Assembly: GCF_004801285.1 (NCBI RefSeq)
Contig: NZ_SSNY01000010.1
Location: forward strand, 145,165 to 209,164
DNA: 64,000 nucleotides
Direction of reading: 5' to 3'
From: Ollibium composti
GTDB taxonomy: Bacteria > Pseudomonadota > Alphaproteobacteria > Rhizobiales > Rhizobiaceae
Position numbers and translations under genes: made by a program. The notes beneath the pieces are model-generated. The model was not told the origin of the DNA, ran no database searches, and saw only the letters and a list, made by a program, of their open reading frames with translations. Positions 46,481 to 57,300 of this stretch are shown here, piece after piece. Within the stretch, counting starts at the first letter, position 1. Each line of letters opens with the position of its first letter.

Positions 46481-48703
46481 CTACGCAGCCTTCTTGCCCT
46501 CACCCTTCGCATAAGGATCGAAGCGCTTGTAGAAGCTGTCGCCCTTCTCGGCCATGTCGGCCAGCAGCTTGGGCGCCTTGAATTCGGCGCCGTATTTCTT
46601 CTGCAAGTCCTTGGCGAGCTTGACGAACTTTTTCGCACCGATGCCGTCGATGTAGGACAGCGTGCCGCCGGTATAGGGCGCGAAGCCGAAGGCGAGGATC
46701 GAGCCGACGTCGGCCTCGCGCGGGTCGGTGACGATCTTCTCCTCCATCACGCGCGCCGCTTCCAGCGCGATGACGGCGAGCAGGCGCTGCTTCAGTTCCT
46801 CGAAGTCGACGTCTTCCGGCTTCTTCTGCGGGAAAAGATCCTTCAAGCCCGGCCACAGCTTCTTCTTCGCGGGCTTCGCCGGATAGTCGTAGAACCCCTT
46901 GCCGTTCTTGCGACCCTTGCGATCGAACTTGTCGACCAGCGTGTCGATCAGTTCCATCTGCTTCGGGTCGACGGCCTTCTCGCCAAGATCGCGGATGGTC
47001 TGCTTCATGATCTTCTGGGCAAGGTCGATGGCCGTCTCGTCGGTCAGCGCCAGCGGCCCGACCGGCATGCCGGCGGCCTTGGCGGCGTTCTCGATCATCA
47101 CCGCCGGCACGCCCTCGATCAGCATCTTGTAGGCTTCCGACATATAGCGCAGCACGCAGCGGTTGACGTAGAAGCCGCGCGTGTCGTTGACGACGATCGG
47201 CGTCTTCTTGATGGCGCGCACGTAGTCGATGGCACGGGCCAGCGCCTTGTCGCCTGTCTTCTTGCCCAGAATGATCTCGGCCAGCATCATCTTGTCGACC
47301 GGCGAGAAGAAGTGGATGCCGATGAAATTCTTCGGCCGCGCCGAGTTCTTCGCCAGCGCGGTGATCGGAATGGTCGAGGTGTTGGAGGCGAAGACGGCCG
47401 ACGACTTCAGCACGGCTTCCGCCTGCTCGGTCGCCGCCTTCTTAACCGCCGAATCCTCGAATACCGCCTCGATCACGAGGTCGCAGCCGTCGAGGTCGAC
47501 ATAGGAGGCCGTCGGCGAAATCAGCGACAGGAGCTTGTCCTTATCCTCCGGCTTGGCGCGGCCCTTCTTGATCAGCCCGTCCATGATGCCGGCCGAATGC
47601 GCCTTGCCCTTCTCGGCCGACTCCACGTCGCGGTCGAGCAGCACGACCGGGATGCCGGCCTTTGCGGTGACATAAGCGATGCCGGCACCCATGAAGCCGG
47701 CGCCGAGCACGCCGATCTTCTTGAACCTGGTCTGAGGCACGCCCTCGGGGCGACGGGCGCCCTTGTTCAGTTCCTGCAGGGAGACGAACAGCGAGCGGAT
47801 CATGGCCGCTGCTTCTTTCGACTGCATGATCTCGGTGAAATAGCGCTGCTCGATCCGTAAGGCCGTGTCGAACGGCACCAACAGGCCCTCGTAGACGCAT
47901 TTCAGGATCGCCGTGGCCGCCGGATAGTTGCCGTATGTCTCGCGGCGCAAGATGGCGATGGCCGGCGGCCACAGATTCGCGCCGGCGACCGAATAGATCG
48001 GTCCGCCGGGCAGCTTGAAGCCCTTCTGGTCCCACGGCGCGACCGGCGACAAGCCGCCCTTGATCAGCGCCTTGGCCGTCTCGACCAGCTTCTTCGGCGG
48101 CGCGATCTCGGTAATCAGCCCCATGGCCTTGGCCTTCTGCGGCGTGAGGTTCTGGCCGGAGGTCAGCATCTGCAACGCCTGCTGCTGGTCGGTCAGGCGC
48201 GGCACGCGCTGGGTGCCGCCGGCGCCGGGGAAGATGCCAACCTTGACCTCGGGCAGCGCCATCCTGACGGAGTCGCTGTCGGCGGCGACGCGGGCATGGC
48301 AGGCGAGCGACAGCTCGAAAGCGCCACCCATGCAGGTGCCGTTGATGGCCGACACAAACGGTTTGCCGCAGGTTTCCAGCTTGCGCCACAGCCAGGTCAT
48401 GCGACCGGCGCCTTCGAAAAGCATCTTCGTCGCCGCTTCCGGGTCCTTCGCCCGCTCGGCGTGGAAGCGCTCGAGCTGGCGTTTCAGCATGGTCAGGTCC
48501 GCGCCGCCGGAAAAGGTCTCCTTGCCGGAGGTGATGACCGCGCCCTTGACGGCTGCGTCGGCGACGACCTGGTCGATGATCCGATCCAGCTCGTCCATCA
48601 CCTCCTCGGTGAAGACGTTCATGGAGCGGTCCGGCATGTCCCAGGTGACGAGCGCGATGCCGTCGGCGTCGGTTTCGACGGAGAAGTTCTTGTAGGCGGT
48701 CAT
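46481..48703 (-). CDS. fadB: Fatty-acid oxidation multifunctional protein (enoyl-CoA hydratase / 3-hydroxyacyl-CoA dehydrogenase)
   Basis: 740 residues. The N-terminal crotonase part (about 1-300) has INGTCMGGAFELSLACHARV and LPEVKVGIFPGAGGTQRVPR. The dehydrogenase part (about 330-620) has the NAD motif KIGVLGAGFMGAGIAYVTAK and IGIHFFSPVDKMMLAEIILG, and a C-terminal repeat follows. It carries out hydration and the NAD-dependent oxidation of beta-oxidation. It is the last gene of the fad operon, behind thiolase and two acyl-CoA dehydrogenases; a family A repeat lies between it and thiolase. Confidence 0.96.
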   Translation of the reverse strand: MTAYKNFSVETDADGIALVTWDMPDRSMNVFTEEVMDELDRIIDQVVADAAVKGAVITSGKETFSGGADLTMLKRQLERFHAERAKDPEAATKMLFEGAGRMTWLWRKLETCGKPFVSAINGTCMGGAFELSLACHARVAADSDSVRMALPEVKVGIFPGAGGTQRVPRLTDQQQALQMLTSGQNLTPQKAKAMGLITEIAPPKKLVETAKALIKGGLSPVAPWDQKGFKLPGGPIYSVAGANLWPPAIAILRRETYGNYPAATAILKCVYEGLLVPFDTALRIEQRYFTEIMQSKEAAAMIRSLFVSLQELNKGARRPEGVPQTRFKKIGVLGAGFMGAGIAYVTAKAGIPVVLLDRDVESAEKGKAHSAGIMDGLIKKGRAKPEDKDKLLSLISPTASYVDLDGCDLVIEAVFEDSAVKKAATEQAEAVLKSSAVFASNTSTIPITALAKNSARPKNFIGIHFFSPVDKMMLAEIILGKKTGDKALARAIDYVRAIKKTPIVVNDTRGFYVNRCVLRYMSEAYKMLIEGVPAVMIENAAKAAGMPVGPLALTDETAIDLAQKIMKQTIRDLGEKAVDPKQMELIDTLVDKFDRKGRKNGKGFYDYPAKPAKKKLWPGLKDLFPQKKPEDVDFEELKQRLLAVIALEAARVMEEKIVTDPREADVGSILAFGFAPYTGGTLSYIDGIGAKKFVKLAKDLQKKYGAEFKAPKLLADMAEKGDSFYKRFDPYAKGEGKKAA

Positions 48704-48756
48704 TGGAGCGGTTCCTCCTTGAAATTGGTTGCGGCGATGAGCGCCGCGTCGAAGCT

Positions 48757-48893
48757 GCTCGCCTCTCCCCGTTTACGGGGAGAGGATGCCGGCAGGCAGG
48801 TGAGGGGCGGCGCGAACCTTGGAACGCTGGCTCTGCCCCTCATCCGGCCCTTCGGGCCACCTTCTCCCCGTGAACGGGGAGAAGGAAGAAGGG
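48757..48893. repeat. Palindromic repeat pair (family A) between fadA and fadB
   Basis: CCTCTCCCCGTTTACGGGGA at 48761-48785 and CACCTTCTCCCCGTGAACGG at 48859-48890, with GTGAGGGGCGGCGC and CCCCTCATCCGGCCCTTCGG between them, form two facing units like those at 11291-11461. They sit in the 192-bp gap inside the operon. Confidence 0.82.
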
Positions 48894-48895
48894 CG

Positions 48896-50104
48896 CTACA
48901 CCCGCTCGATGATCGTTGCGGTGCCCATGCCGGCGCCGATGCACAGCGTCACCAGCGCGGTGTTGAGGTCGCGCCGTTCAAGCTCGTCCAGCACGGTGCC
49001 CAGGATCATCGCGCCGGTGGCGCCGAGCGGGTGGCCCATGGCAATCGCCCCGCCGTTGACGTTGATCTTGTCGTGCGGGATCTCGAAAGCCTGCATGTAG
49101 CGCAGCACGACCGACGCGAAGGCCTCGTTCAGCTCGAACAGGTCGATGTCGGAGGTCTTCATCTTCGCGCGCTTGAGCAGCTTTTCCGTCACGTCCACCG
49201 GGCCGGTCAGCATCAGCACCGGCTCCGAACCGATGTTGGCGAAGGCGCGGATGCGGGCGCGCGGCTTCAGCCCCATCGCCTTGCCGGCCTTTTTCGAGCC
49301 GAGCAGCACGGCGGCCGCACCGTCGACGATGCCGGAGGAATTGCCGGCGTGGTGGACGTGGTTCACCTCCTCGATCTCGGGATGCTTCTGCACCGCGACC
49401 GCGTCGAAGCCGCCCATTTCGCCGGGCATGACGAAGGAGGGGTTGAGCGCGGCCAGCGACTGCATGTCGGTGGTCGGTCGCATATGCTCGTCATGGTCGA
49501 GGATCACCAGCCCGTTCTGGTCCTTGATCGGGATGACGGAATTCTTGAACCAACCCTTTTCCCAGGCATGCGCGGCGCGCTTCTGGCTCTCCACCGCATA
49601 GGCGTCGACATCGTCGCGCGAGAATCCGTATTTGGTGGCGATCAGGTCGGCCGAGATGCCCTGCGGCACGAACCAGCCCGGCAGGCCGACCGAGGGGTCC
49701 ATGAACCAAGCGCCACCGGCGGCACCCATACCGACGCGGCTCATCGATTCAACGCCGCCGGCGATAACGATGTCGTCGGCGCCCTGCGCGATCTTGGCGG
49801 CGCCGAAATTGACGGCGTCGAGGCCCGAGGCGCAGAAGCGCGAAATCTGCATGCCCGGCGCCTTGTCGTCATAGCCGGCCTCGAAGGCTGCGGCGCGCGG
49901 GATGACCGCGCCGGCCTCGCCGACCGGATCGACGCAGCCGAAGATGATGTCGTCGACGGTTGACGTATCGAGGCCGTTGCGGTCGCGCACGGCTTCCAGC
50001 GTCTTCGCAGCCAGGCGCACCGCCGGCACTTCGTGCAGCGCCCCGTCCTTCTTGCCCCTGCCGCGCGGCGTGCGCACGGCGTCGTAGATATAAGCCTCGG
50101 CCAT
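48896..50104 (-). CDS. fadA: Acetyl-CoA acyltransferase (thiolase)
   Basis: 402 residues of the thiolase superfamily. The acylated Cys is in [20 protein letters not shown] (near 90). The catalytic His and second Cys are in [17 protein letters not shown] and [13 protein letters not shown]. It cleaves 3-ketoacyl-CoA in the last step of beta-oxidation. It starts 28 bp after the acyl-CoA dehydrogenase gene. Confidence 0.96.
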   Translation of the reverse strand: MAEAYIYDAVRTPRGRGKKDGALHEVPAVRLAAKTLEAVRDRNGLDTSTVDDIIFGCVDPVGEAGAVIPRAAAFEAGYDDKAPGMQISRFCASGLDAVNFGAAKIAQGADDIVIAGGVESMSRVGMGAAGGAWFMDPSVGLPGWFVPQGISADLIATKYGFSRDDVDAYAVESQKRAAHAWEKGWFKNSVIPIKDQNGLVILDHDEHMRPTTDMQSLAALNPSFVMPGEMGGFDAVAVQKHPEIEEVNHVHHAGNSSGIVDGAAAVLLGSKKAGKAMGLKPRARIRAFANIGSEPVLMLTGPVDVTEKLLKRAKMKTSDIDLFELNEAFASVVLRYMQAFEIPHDKINVNGGAIAMGHPLGATGAMILGTVLDELERRDLNTALVTLCIGAGMGTATIIERV

Positions 50105-50132
50105 TCTTCGTCTCCTCGGATAGCTGGTCGCG

Positions 50133-51302
50133 TCAGAGCGAGCGCGCGATCAGCAATTTCATGATCTCGTTGGTGCCGCCGTAGATGCGCTGGACGCGGG
50201 CGTCGCGGTACATGCGGGCGATCGGATATTCATTCATATAGCCATAGCCGCCGAACAGTTGCAGGCATTCGTCGACCACCCTGCCCTGCAAATCCGACAG
50301 CCAGTATTTCGCCATCGAGGCGGTAGCCGGGTCGAGCCCGCCGGCGAGATGGCGCGCCACGCAGTCGTTGTAGAAGGTGCGGCCGATGCTTATCTCGGTC
50401 TTCAGTTCGGCCAGCTTGAACTGGGTGTTCTGGAAATCGATGATCTTCTGGCCGAAAGCCTGCCGTTCCTTGACGTAGTCGATGGTGGCGGCCAGAGCGC
50501 GTTCGGCCATGGCGATGGCCGTGGTGCCGATCATCAGCCGCTCCTGCGGCAGTTGCTGCATGAGCTGGATAAAACCCTGCCCCTCCTCGGCGCCGAGCAG
50601 GTTGGCGGTCGGCACGGCAACGTCGTTGAAGAACAGTTCTGAGGTGTCGTTGGCCTTCAACCCGATCTTGTCGAGGTTGCGGCCGCGCTCGAAGCCGTCC
50701 ACCTCGTCCGTCTCGACGACGATCAGCGAGGTGCCCTTGGCGCCCTTGGCCGGATCGGTCTTGGTGACGGTGACGATCAGGTTGGCGTTCTGGCCGTTGG
50801 TGATGAAGGTTTTCGAGCCGTTGATGCGGTACTGGTTGCCGACCTTCTCGGCACGCGTCTTGACGCCCTGAAGGTCGGAGCCGGCACCGGGCTCGGTCAT
50901 GGCGATGGCGCCGATCAGCTCGCCGCTCGCCATCCTCGGCAGCCACTTCTTCTTCTGCTCCTCCGAGCCGTAGTGGAGGATGTAAGGCGCGACGATCGCG
51001 TTGTGCAGGCCGATGCCGAAACCGTCGACGCCGACATGGCCGATCGCTTCGATGATGGCGCTTTCATGCGCGAACGTACCGCCGGCACCGCCATACTCTT
51101 CGGGCATGGAGGCGCACAGCAGCCCGGCTGCACCGGCCTTTTCCCAAGCGGAACGGTCGACGATCTCGTTCTTCTCGTAATCGTCGTAGTGCGGCGCGAT
51201 CTCGTCGACCAGGAAGCGATGCACCATGTCGTAGAGCATGGCGACGTCTTCGGTGATCCATGCAGGTTTCGGCAGTCCGAGCACTTCGGCGGGATTGGTC
51301 AT
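50133..51302 (-). CDS. Acyl-CoA dehydrogenase
   Basis: 389 residues with the classic two signatures: [20 protein letters not shown] for the FAD/substrate site and [20 protein letters not shown] near the C-terminus. The catalytic base is probably the Glu of YGGTNEIMK. It introduces the alpha,beta double bond of acyl-CoAs and passes electrons to ETF. It is the second gene of the fad operon, 33 bp after the larger dehydrogenase gene. Long- or branched-chain specificity cannot be assigned. Confidence 0.95.
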   Translation of the reverse strand: MTNPAEVLGLPKPAWITEDVAMLYDMVHRFLVDEIAPHYDDYEKNEIVDRSAWEKAGAAGLLCASMPEEYGGAGGTFAHESAIIEAIGHVGVDGFGIGLHNAIVAPYILHYGSEEQKKKWLPRMASGELIGAIAMTEPGAGSDLQGVKTRAEKVGNQYRINGSKTFITNGQNANLIVTVTKTDPAKGAKGTSLIVVETDEVDGFERGRNLDKIGLKANDTSELFFNDVAVPTANLLGAEEGQGFIQLMQQLPQERLMIGTTAIAMAERALAATIDYVKERQAFGQKIIDFQNTQFKLAELKTEISIGRTFYNDCVARHLAGGLDPATASMAKYWLSDLQGRVVDECLQLFGGYGYMNEYPIARMYRDARVQRIYGGTNEIMKLLIARSL

Positions 51303-51335
51303 AAGGCGACCTCCGATACTGGCAGCTATCCGATC

Positions 51336-53129
51336 CTAGAACGCCTCCGCCGGCAGCGCCATCATGCTATCGGCGCCCGACGAGAGGCGGGCGAGGTGGG
51401 CCGCGGTACCCGGCATCTCGCGCTCCATGAAGTAGCGCGCCGTCGTGAGCTTGTTCTCGTAGAAGGAAGCCCCGTCGCCGGCGCCGGCCAATGCCGCCTG
51501 CGCGGTCTTTGCCATCAGGCTCCACATATAGCCGAGCACGACGAGGCCGGTGAGGTGCATGTAGTCGGTCGAGGCGGCACCTGCATTGTCGGGGTTCTTC
51601 ATGCCGTTCTGCATCAGCCACAACGAAGCGGCCTGCAAATCGTTCAGCCCCTTCTTCAGCGCCTTGGTGAAGGGCGCCATCTTCTCGTCGGAACGGTTTT
51701 CCTCGCAGAAATCGCCGACCTCCTTGAAGAAGGCCTGGATGGCGCGGCCGCCGTTCATCGCCAGCTTGCGGCCGACGAGGTCGAGCGCCTGGATGCCGTT
51801 GGCGCCCTCGTAGATCATGGCGATGCGGGCATCGCGCACGAACTGGCTCATGCCGTTCTCTTCGATGTAGCCGTGGCCGCCGAAGACCTGCTGGGCCATC
51901 GCGGCGTGCTCGAAGCCCTTGTCGGTCAAGACGCCCTTCAGCACCGGCGTCATCAGGCCGAGCATATCGTCGGCCGCCTCGGCGTCCTTTGCGTCGGGCG
52001 AGCGATGGGCGATGTCGGACTTCAGCGCCGTCCACAGCATGAAGGCGCGGCCGGCCTCGTTCCACGCCTTCATCGTCATCAGGATGCGACGGATGTCGGG
52101 GTGGACGATGATCGGGTCAGCCTTCTTGTCCGGCGCCTTCGGGCCGGTCAGCGAGCGGCCCTGCAAACGTTCTTTGGCGTAGGCGACGGCGTTCTGGCTG
52201 GCAACGACAGACTGCGACAGGCCTTGCAGGCCAACGCCGAGGCGCGCCTCGTTCATCATCACGAACATGGCCTTGAGGCCGCCGTTCTCGGCACCCAGCA
52301 GAACGCCCTCCGCCTCGTCGTAGTTCATGACACAGGTGGCGTTGCCGTGGATGCCCATCTTCTCCTCGATGGAGCCGCAGGAGACGGCGTTGCGGGCGCC
52401 CGGCTTGCCTTCCCTGTCGAGCTTGAACTTCGGCACGATGAACAGCGAGATGCCCTTGGTGCCTTCCGGCGCGCCCTCGATGCGGGCCAGCACCAGATGG
52501 ACGATGTTGTCGGCCATGTCGTGCTCGCCGGCCGAGATGAATATCTTCTGGCCGGAAATTTTATAGGTGCCGTCGCCGTTCGGCACCGCCTTCGTGCGCA
52601 ACAGACCGAGATCGGTGCCGCAATGCGGCTCGGTCAGGTTCATGGTGCCGGTCCACGAACCATCCACCATCTTCGGCAGGAAGAGCTTCTTCTGCTCGTC
52701 GGAGCCGTGGGCGATGATGGCGGCGATGGCGCCCTGGGTCAGGCCCGGATACATCAAGAGCGCCATGTTGGCGGCCGCCACATATTCGCCGACGGCGTTG
52801 TGGAGCACATAGGGCAGGCCCTGGCCGCCATGCTCTTCCGGCACCGCCAGCCCCATCCAGCCGCCCTCGCAATATTGCCTATAGGCTTCCTTGAAGCCCT
52901 TCGGCGTCGTCACCGAGCCGTCGTCGTGGCGGGTGCAGCCCTCGAGGTCGCCGGCGCGGTTGGTCGGCTGGATGACTTCCTCGGCCAGCCTGGCGCCCTC
53001 GGTGAGGATGGCCTCGATCATGTCCGGCGTGGCGTCGGCGAAGCCCGGCAGGTTGGAATGACGCTCGATGCCGAGCACTTCGTTCAGCACGAACAGCGTG
53101 TCGCGCACCGGGGCCTGATAGATCGGCAT
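51336..53129 (-). CDS. Acyl-CoA dehydrogenase with C-terminal extension (FadE-like)
   Basis: 597 residues from the ATG at 53127-53129; the frame extends upstream but the conserved protein begins [20 protein letters not shown]. The core has [18 protein letters not shown] and [20 protein letters not shown]; a C-terminal helical domain (about 470-597) is typical of the long acyl-CoA dehydrogenases next to fadAB in alphaproteobacteria. It heads the operon. A 30-bp palindrome lies about 80 bp upstream of its start. Confidence 0.95.
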   Translation of the reverse strand: MPIYQAPVRDTLFVLNEVLGIERHSNLPGFADATPDMIEAILTEGARLAEEVIQPTNRAGDLEGCTRHDDGSVTTPKGFKEAYRQYCEGGWMGLAVPEEHGGQGLPYVLHNAVGEYVAAANMALLMYPGLTQGAIAAIIAHGSDEQKKLFLPKMVDGSWTGTMNLTEPHCGTDLGLLRTKAVPNGDGTYKISGQKIFISAGEHDMADNIVHLVLARIEGAPEGTKGISLFIVPKFKLDREGKPGARNAVSCGSIEEKMGIHGNATCVMNYDEAEGVLLGAENGGLKAMFVMMNEARLGVGLQGLSQSVVASQNAVAYAKERLQGRSLTGPKAPDKKADPIIVHPDIRRILMTMKAWNEAGRAFMLWTALKSDIAHRSPDAKDAEAADDMLGLMTPVLKGVLTDKGFEHAAMAQQVFGGHGYIEENGMSQFVRDARIAMIYEGANGIQALDLVGRKLAMNGGRAIQAFFKEVGDFCEENRSDEKMAPFTKALKKGLNDLQAASLWLMQNGMKNPDNAGAASTDYMHLTGLVVLGYMWSLMAKTAQAALAGAGDGASFYENKLTTARYFMEREMPGTAAHLARLSSGADSMMALPAEAF

Positions 53130-53207
53130 GACTTGTCCTCCGCCCAGCATGGAAGGTCCGCACCGCCCTGATCGACCGCGCGAACCGATATCGAAAGGCG
53201 CATAGCA

Positions 53208-53237
53208 AAAATTGACGTTTGCGTAAACGTCAATTTT
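53208..53237. promoter_or_regulatory. Predicted MerR-type (LiuR-like) operator before the fad operon
   Basis: AAAATTGACGTTT and its exact complement (13-bp arms) flank GCGT. A shorter relative, CTTACGT-TT-ACGTAAG, lies upstream of the merR gene. MerR-family LiuR regulators of acyl-CoA catabolism recognise ACGT-rich dyads of this kind. Confidence 0.72.
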
Positions 53238-53274
53238 AGATCGCGCGCGTTTTTGACGCGACCTGGCGCCAAAG

Positions 53275-53307
53275 AAAAAAGCCCGCCGCCCTTCCGGGCA
53301 GCAGGCT
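53275..53307 (-). terminator. Rho-independent terminator of the merR gene
   Basis: On the minus strand, GCCTGCTGCCC pairs with GGGCGGCGGGC around a GGAA loop and is followed by six T. It separates merR from the fad operon, which therefore needs its own promoter near the palindrome. Confidence 0.82.
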
Positions 53308-53349
53308 ATCACGAGGCGGGATCGGCGAGAGCCGAAAACGCTGCCGACG

Positions 53350-53455
53350 CTCTAAAACGCGTCGCGATCTTTCAGATTCGCTCCGCACGCCTTAGAGACT
53401 TGATTTACGCATGTCTTTGTCCCGAAACCGGGCCCCACTTCAGTCGGCGATCGGC
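53350..53455. repeat. Intergenic repeat (family F)
   Basis: It shares the block ACGCATGTCTTTGTCCCGAA and the preceding degenerate CTTTCAGATTCGCTCCGCAC stretch with 32289-32401, though its hairpins are less perfect. It lies between the merR stop and its terminator. Confidence 0.65.
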
Positions 53456-53467
53456 GGAGAGGTCTGC

Positions 53468-53929
53468 TCAGTTGGTTGCGCTGGATTGCGTCGGAAGGCG
53501 CTCCGACAGCAGCTGGCGAACCGTGCCCATCATCGTCGTCAACTCGCCGATGGCGTCGTCGATCAGCGCGCGCTGCTTGTTCAGCCGCACGAGCTGCTTT
53601 TCCGACTTGTCGAGCGCAAGGCGAAGCTGGCGGGCATTCGAGCCGGCCGGATCGTAGAGGTCGATGATCTGCTTGACCTCGCGCAGCGAGAAACCGACCT
53701 TGCGGCCGAGCAGGATCAGCTTCAGCCGCGCACGGTCGCGGCGGGTGTAGAGACGTGTGGCGCCGTCGCGCTTGGGGCTGAGAAGGCCCTTGTCCTCATA
53801 GAAACGCAGCGTGCGCAGCGTCACGCCGAACGTCTTGGCCATCTCGCCGATGCGCACGAAATCCTCGGCGATATCCTTGGGTGCATTGTTGATGTTGGCC
53901 ATGGTCTGGCCGGTCGTCGTCAGGGTCAT
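53468..53929 (-). CDS. MerR-family regulator, LiuR-like
   Basis: 153 residues from the ATG at 53927-53929 (the ATG at 53900-53902 is possible). The MerR winged helix is VRIGEMAKTFGVTLRTLRFY and EDKGLLSPKRDGATRLYTRR. A dimerising coiled coil (LALDKSEKQLVRLNKQRALI) ends the protein without metal-binding cysteines. Its position before a beta-oxidation operon and the shared palindromes suggest it controls acyl-CoA degradation, with autoregulation. Confidence 0.9.
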   Translation of the reverse strand: MTLTTTGQTMANINNAPKDIAEDFVRIGEMAKTFGVTLRTLRFYEDKGLLSPKRDGATRLYTRRDRARLKLILLGRKVGFSLREVKQIIDLYDPAGSNARQLRLALDKSEKQLVRLNKQRALIDDAIGELTTMMGTVRQLLSERLPTQSSATN

Positions 53930-54057
53930 GGATCTAGACTTTCCCCGGTGGGGCGTCGCGGCGGTTGAGCCGGCAGCGCCTGATGGAAGCGGTCGGGGCG
54001 TTGGCTTCCGGTCGGTTTCAACAAAAAACGCGCAAGCGGCGTGCGAACCGCACACTT

Positions 54058-54073
54058 CTTACGTTTACGTAAG
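54058..54073. promoter_or_regulatory. Predicted MerR-type operator upstream of the merR gene
   Basis: CTTACGT and its complement ACGTAAG flank TT, about 130 bp upstream of the merR start. A TATAAT hexamer follows at 54075-54080 on the plus strand. The site shares the ACGTTTRCGTAA core with 53208-53237. Confidence 0.55.
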
Positions 54074-54376
54074 GGTATAATGGTGCAATGCGGCAAAAGC
54101 AACAGCGTTTCGCGCAAACCGGCTATGCGCCCGTTGCAAGCCCCCTCTTTGCGAACAATCGCCAAAGCTTCTTAAGCTTGGTTAACGGCTTGTTTACCAC
54201 GTTGGGCGAAACGTGCGCATGTCGGTCATCCGTGTTTATCCTGTATCGAATTGTTCACGGTTTCTCGGAGCGGGGCCAAACCCGGAAGCGCGCTTCCGCC
54301 AGGTCTTGCCGCTGCGGTCCCCCGACAGGGAAGGAAAAGCCGGATCGGTCCGGCCATTTCGGAAACGGGCGTTTCG

Positions 54377-57300
54377 ATGAACAGCAAGCGGTCCTATCTC
54401 GATACCCTCAATGCCGGCAGGCAGCGCAGGCCGCACAGCACGCTGGAAGAACTCAACCGGTCGCTGGAGGCCCTCGGGCAGCGGCTCGAGGCACCCCGTC
54501 AGGACGCGCGCGGGGCCGGCGATCCGCGCTACGGCCACGCCTATCCCTACGGCGAGCGGGCCGCACCCGAAATGCCGCGCCGTGAGGAACAGCGCTCCTA
54601 TCAGCCGCCGCGCCGGCCCGGCGGCGCGGATCAGGCCTATCATGCGCTTGCCCGCGATATCGACCGCATGCGCGACCAGGAGGACGGCGTCGCCGCCGCC
54701 AGCAGGATCGCCGGAGAACTGCGCGGCCTTCGCGAGGAACTGCGCCAGCAGATGTCGGTCGGCGTTCATCGCGAATTCCAGGCCCTGCGCCAGGAAATCG
54801 AGCGCTCCTTCCGCGCCACGCCGGCCGCCAAGGGCAGCGCCGAGCTCGGACTGGAGTTCGAGCGGCTGTCCGGCGCCATCCAGACGCTCGCCGAAAGGAG
54901 CGACGACAAGAACGTCAATCTGCTGCGGCTGGAATTGGAACAGGTGAAATCGGCGCTCGACACGCTGGCGCGCGAGGAAAGTGTGCGCGGGCTGGACCGC
55001 CGCTGGGACGACTTCGACCGCCGCTGGAGCGCTTTCGAAAACCGACTCGGAGACGGCGGGCTCACCGAACGGGGCGATGCCGGCATAGCGGCGCTGAGCG
55101 AGCGGCTGGAGCAGATCGGCTCGGCCGTCTCCAACCTGCCCGAATCGCTGTCGCTGCGTTCGCTGGAGGAGAAGGTGCGCACGCTGGCCGGCGCGGTCGA
55201 CCACTTCGTCAACCAGCAGGGCAGCCACAACGACACCTTCGGCCTGATCGACGAGCGGCTGGACGAGATTTCGCGCGCCATCGTCGCCTCCACCGTGGCG
55301 GCGCAATCGGCCGCCTTCGACCCCGCCTCGTTCGAGCGCATCGAGCGGCGCATCGAATCGCTCGCCCAGCAGATCGAAGAGGTCGCGGCGGACCGTCCCG
55401 GCAACGAGATGATGGACCGGCTGAATACGCTGTCCAGCCGCGTCGACGACCTCGCCGCCCGCGCCACGCTGCCCGACCATGCGATGGAGCGGCTCGGCGC
55501 GCAGATCGCCGACATCGCCCAGCGTATCGAGCACGCCCCTGCCCTGCCGCAGGCCGACGCGCTCTTCCGCGGCATCGAACAGCGCTTCGACGTGCTGTCC
55601 GACATGATCGAGCGCCGCCAGGGCGAGGCCATCGAGCACGGCAACCTGCTTTTCCACGATCTCGAACGCCGCCTCAACGAGGTCGCCGAGCAACTGGACC
55701 GGCGCTCGCCGGAAGCCGCCTTCGAGGCGAGCGGCATCATGGAAGCGATCGACGCCCGCTTCACGGCGCTGGCCAAGCGGCTGGAGACGAGCGCTCCCGA
55801 CGCCGGCGGCCAGGCGGCCATCCGCGCGCTGGAAAGCCGGCTGGAAGCGATCTCGAACCGGCTGGATTCCTCGGCCGCGCAGGTCGCCGCCGTCGACCCC
55901 GAGCTGATCCGCTCGCTGGAGGCGCAGGTTTCCGGCCTTTCGGCGCACCTGTCGCAGCCGGGAACGCCGCTGCCGGTGTTCGAGGATATCGCGCCGCGCA
56001 TCGACCGGATCGAGAAGAGCCTGACGTCCAGCCGCGATTCGATCCTGGAAGCCGCGCGCGAAGCGGCGGAAAACGCCGTGCGCACGCTGGCCGGGGCAGG
56101 TCCCGAGACCGCGGCCGTCGCCGGCCTGGCTAACGACCTCAAGACGCTGGAGGGGCTGACGCGCCGTTCCGACGAGCGCAACACCAAGACCTTCGAGGCG
56201 ATCCACGACACGCTGCTGAAGATCGTCGACCGGCTGGGCTCACTGGAAGGCGGCCCCAGCGCACCTGCTGCCGAGCCCGTCGCCGAACCTGCCCGCGCCA
56301 AGATCGCCGTGCGCGAGGCGCCGGCGCTCGACATCAGCGAAGCGTTGCCGCTGGCCGGCGACCTGGACGCACCGGGCATCCCGGCCGGCAAGGAGCCGAT
56401 GGTCCGCACCCCGGCCGAAGCCGCGGCCGATGCGGCGCGCGCAGCACTCGGCTCCGAAACCGTGGAACAGGGCGGCGACCGCAAGTCGCGGCTCGGTGGC
56501 CTTGCGCGCGCCTTCAAGCTGCGCCGGCAGAGCGAGCAGGCCGAAGCGGCACCCGCCGCCGGTGCCACGGCCGAAGCGCCTGCCGTCGACATCGACGAGC
56601 CGCTGGAGCCCAAGCTGATCAACCGGCCGCTCGAACCCGGTTCGGGCGCGCCCGACCTCAACGCCATCATGAAGCGGGTGCGCGACGAACGCGGCCAGCC
56701 GGCCAGGGGCGGCGAAGGCGACGTCGCCAAGGCCGATTTCATCGCCGCCGCCCGCCGCGCCGCCCAAGCGGCAGCAGCCGAAGCCGAGGCGCTCAAGCGC
56801 CAGTCCACGGTGACCGGACCGGTCAAGGCGCTGCGCATCGGCGATCTCATCAAGGCGCGGCGCAAGCCGATCCTGATGGCGGCGGCCGCGATCATGCTGG
56901 CGCTGGCCGGCCTGCAACTCGGCAAGGCCTTCCTGTCCGATCCGCATCAGACCGCAGCCAACGAGCCGGCGCGGATCGCAGACAGCCGCGTCGCGATGGC
57001 TGCCGACACGTCGGCCGCGACCGCGCCGGTTACCCCTTCCGCTCCGGCAAGCAACGCCGCCGCTTCGGTGACGAACTCCGACGAGACCGCACCGGTTCGC
57101 GTGGTCGACAAGGAGCCGGATGCGAAGCCGCAGCAGAACGCGGCGGTCGACACCGACGGGCAGAGCCAGATCGCGGAACAGGACGATATGGCCACGGCGG
57201 AAGCCGCCGCGAAGGCGAGCAACGCCGTTCCCGCCGGCGATGCACAGGCCGCATCGGCGGCACCGGCCGAAGCCGCGCCGGTCGCACCGCCCCAGCAGAC

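Noticed and set aside
50973..53171. A 732-codon plus-strand frame opposite the two acyl-CoA dehydrogenases
   Set aside because: Shadow composition and complete overlap with two conserved enzymes.
54236..56925. Long antisense frames opposite the podJ-like gene
   Set aside because: The repetitive coiled-coil coding sequence leaves complementary frames open; no ribosome-binding site or domain.
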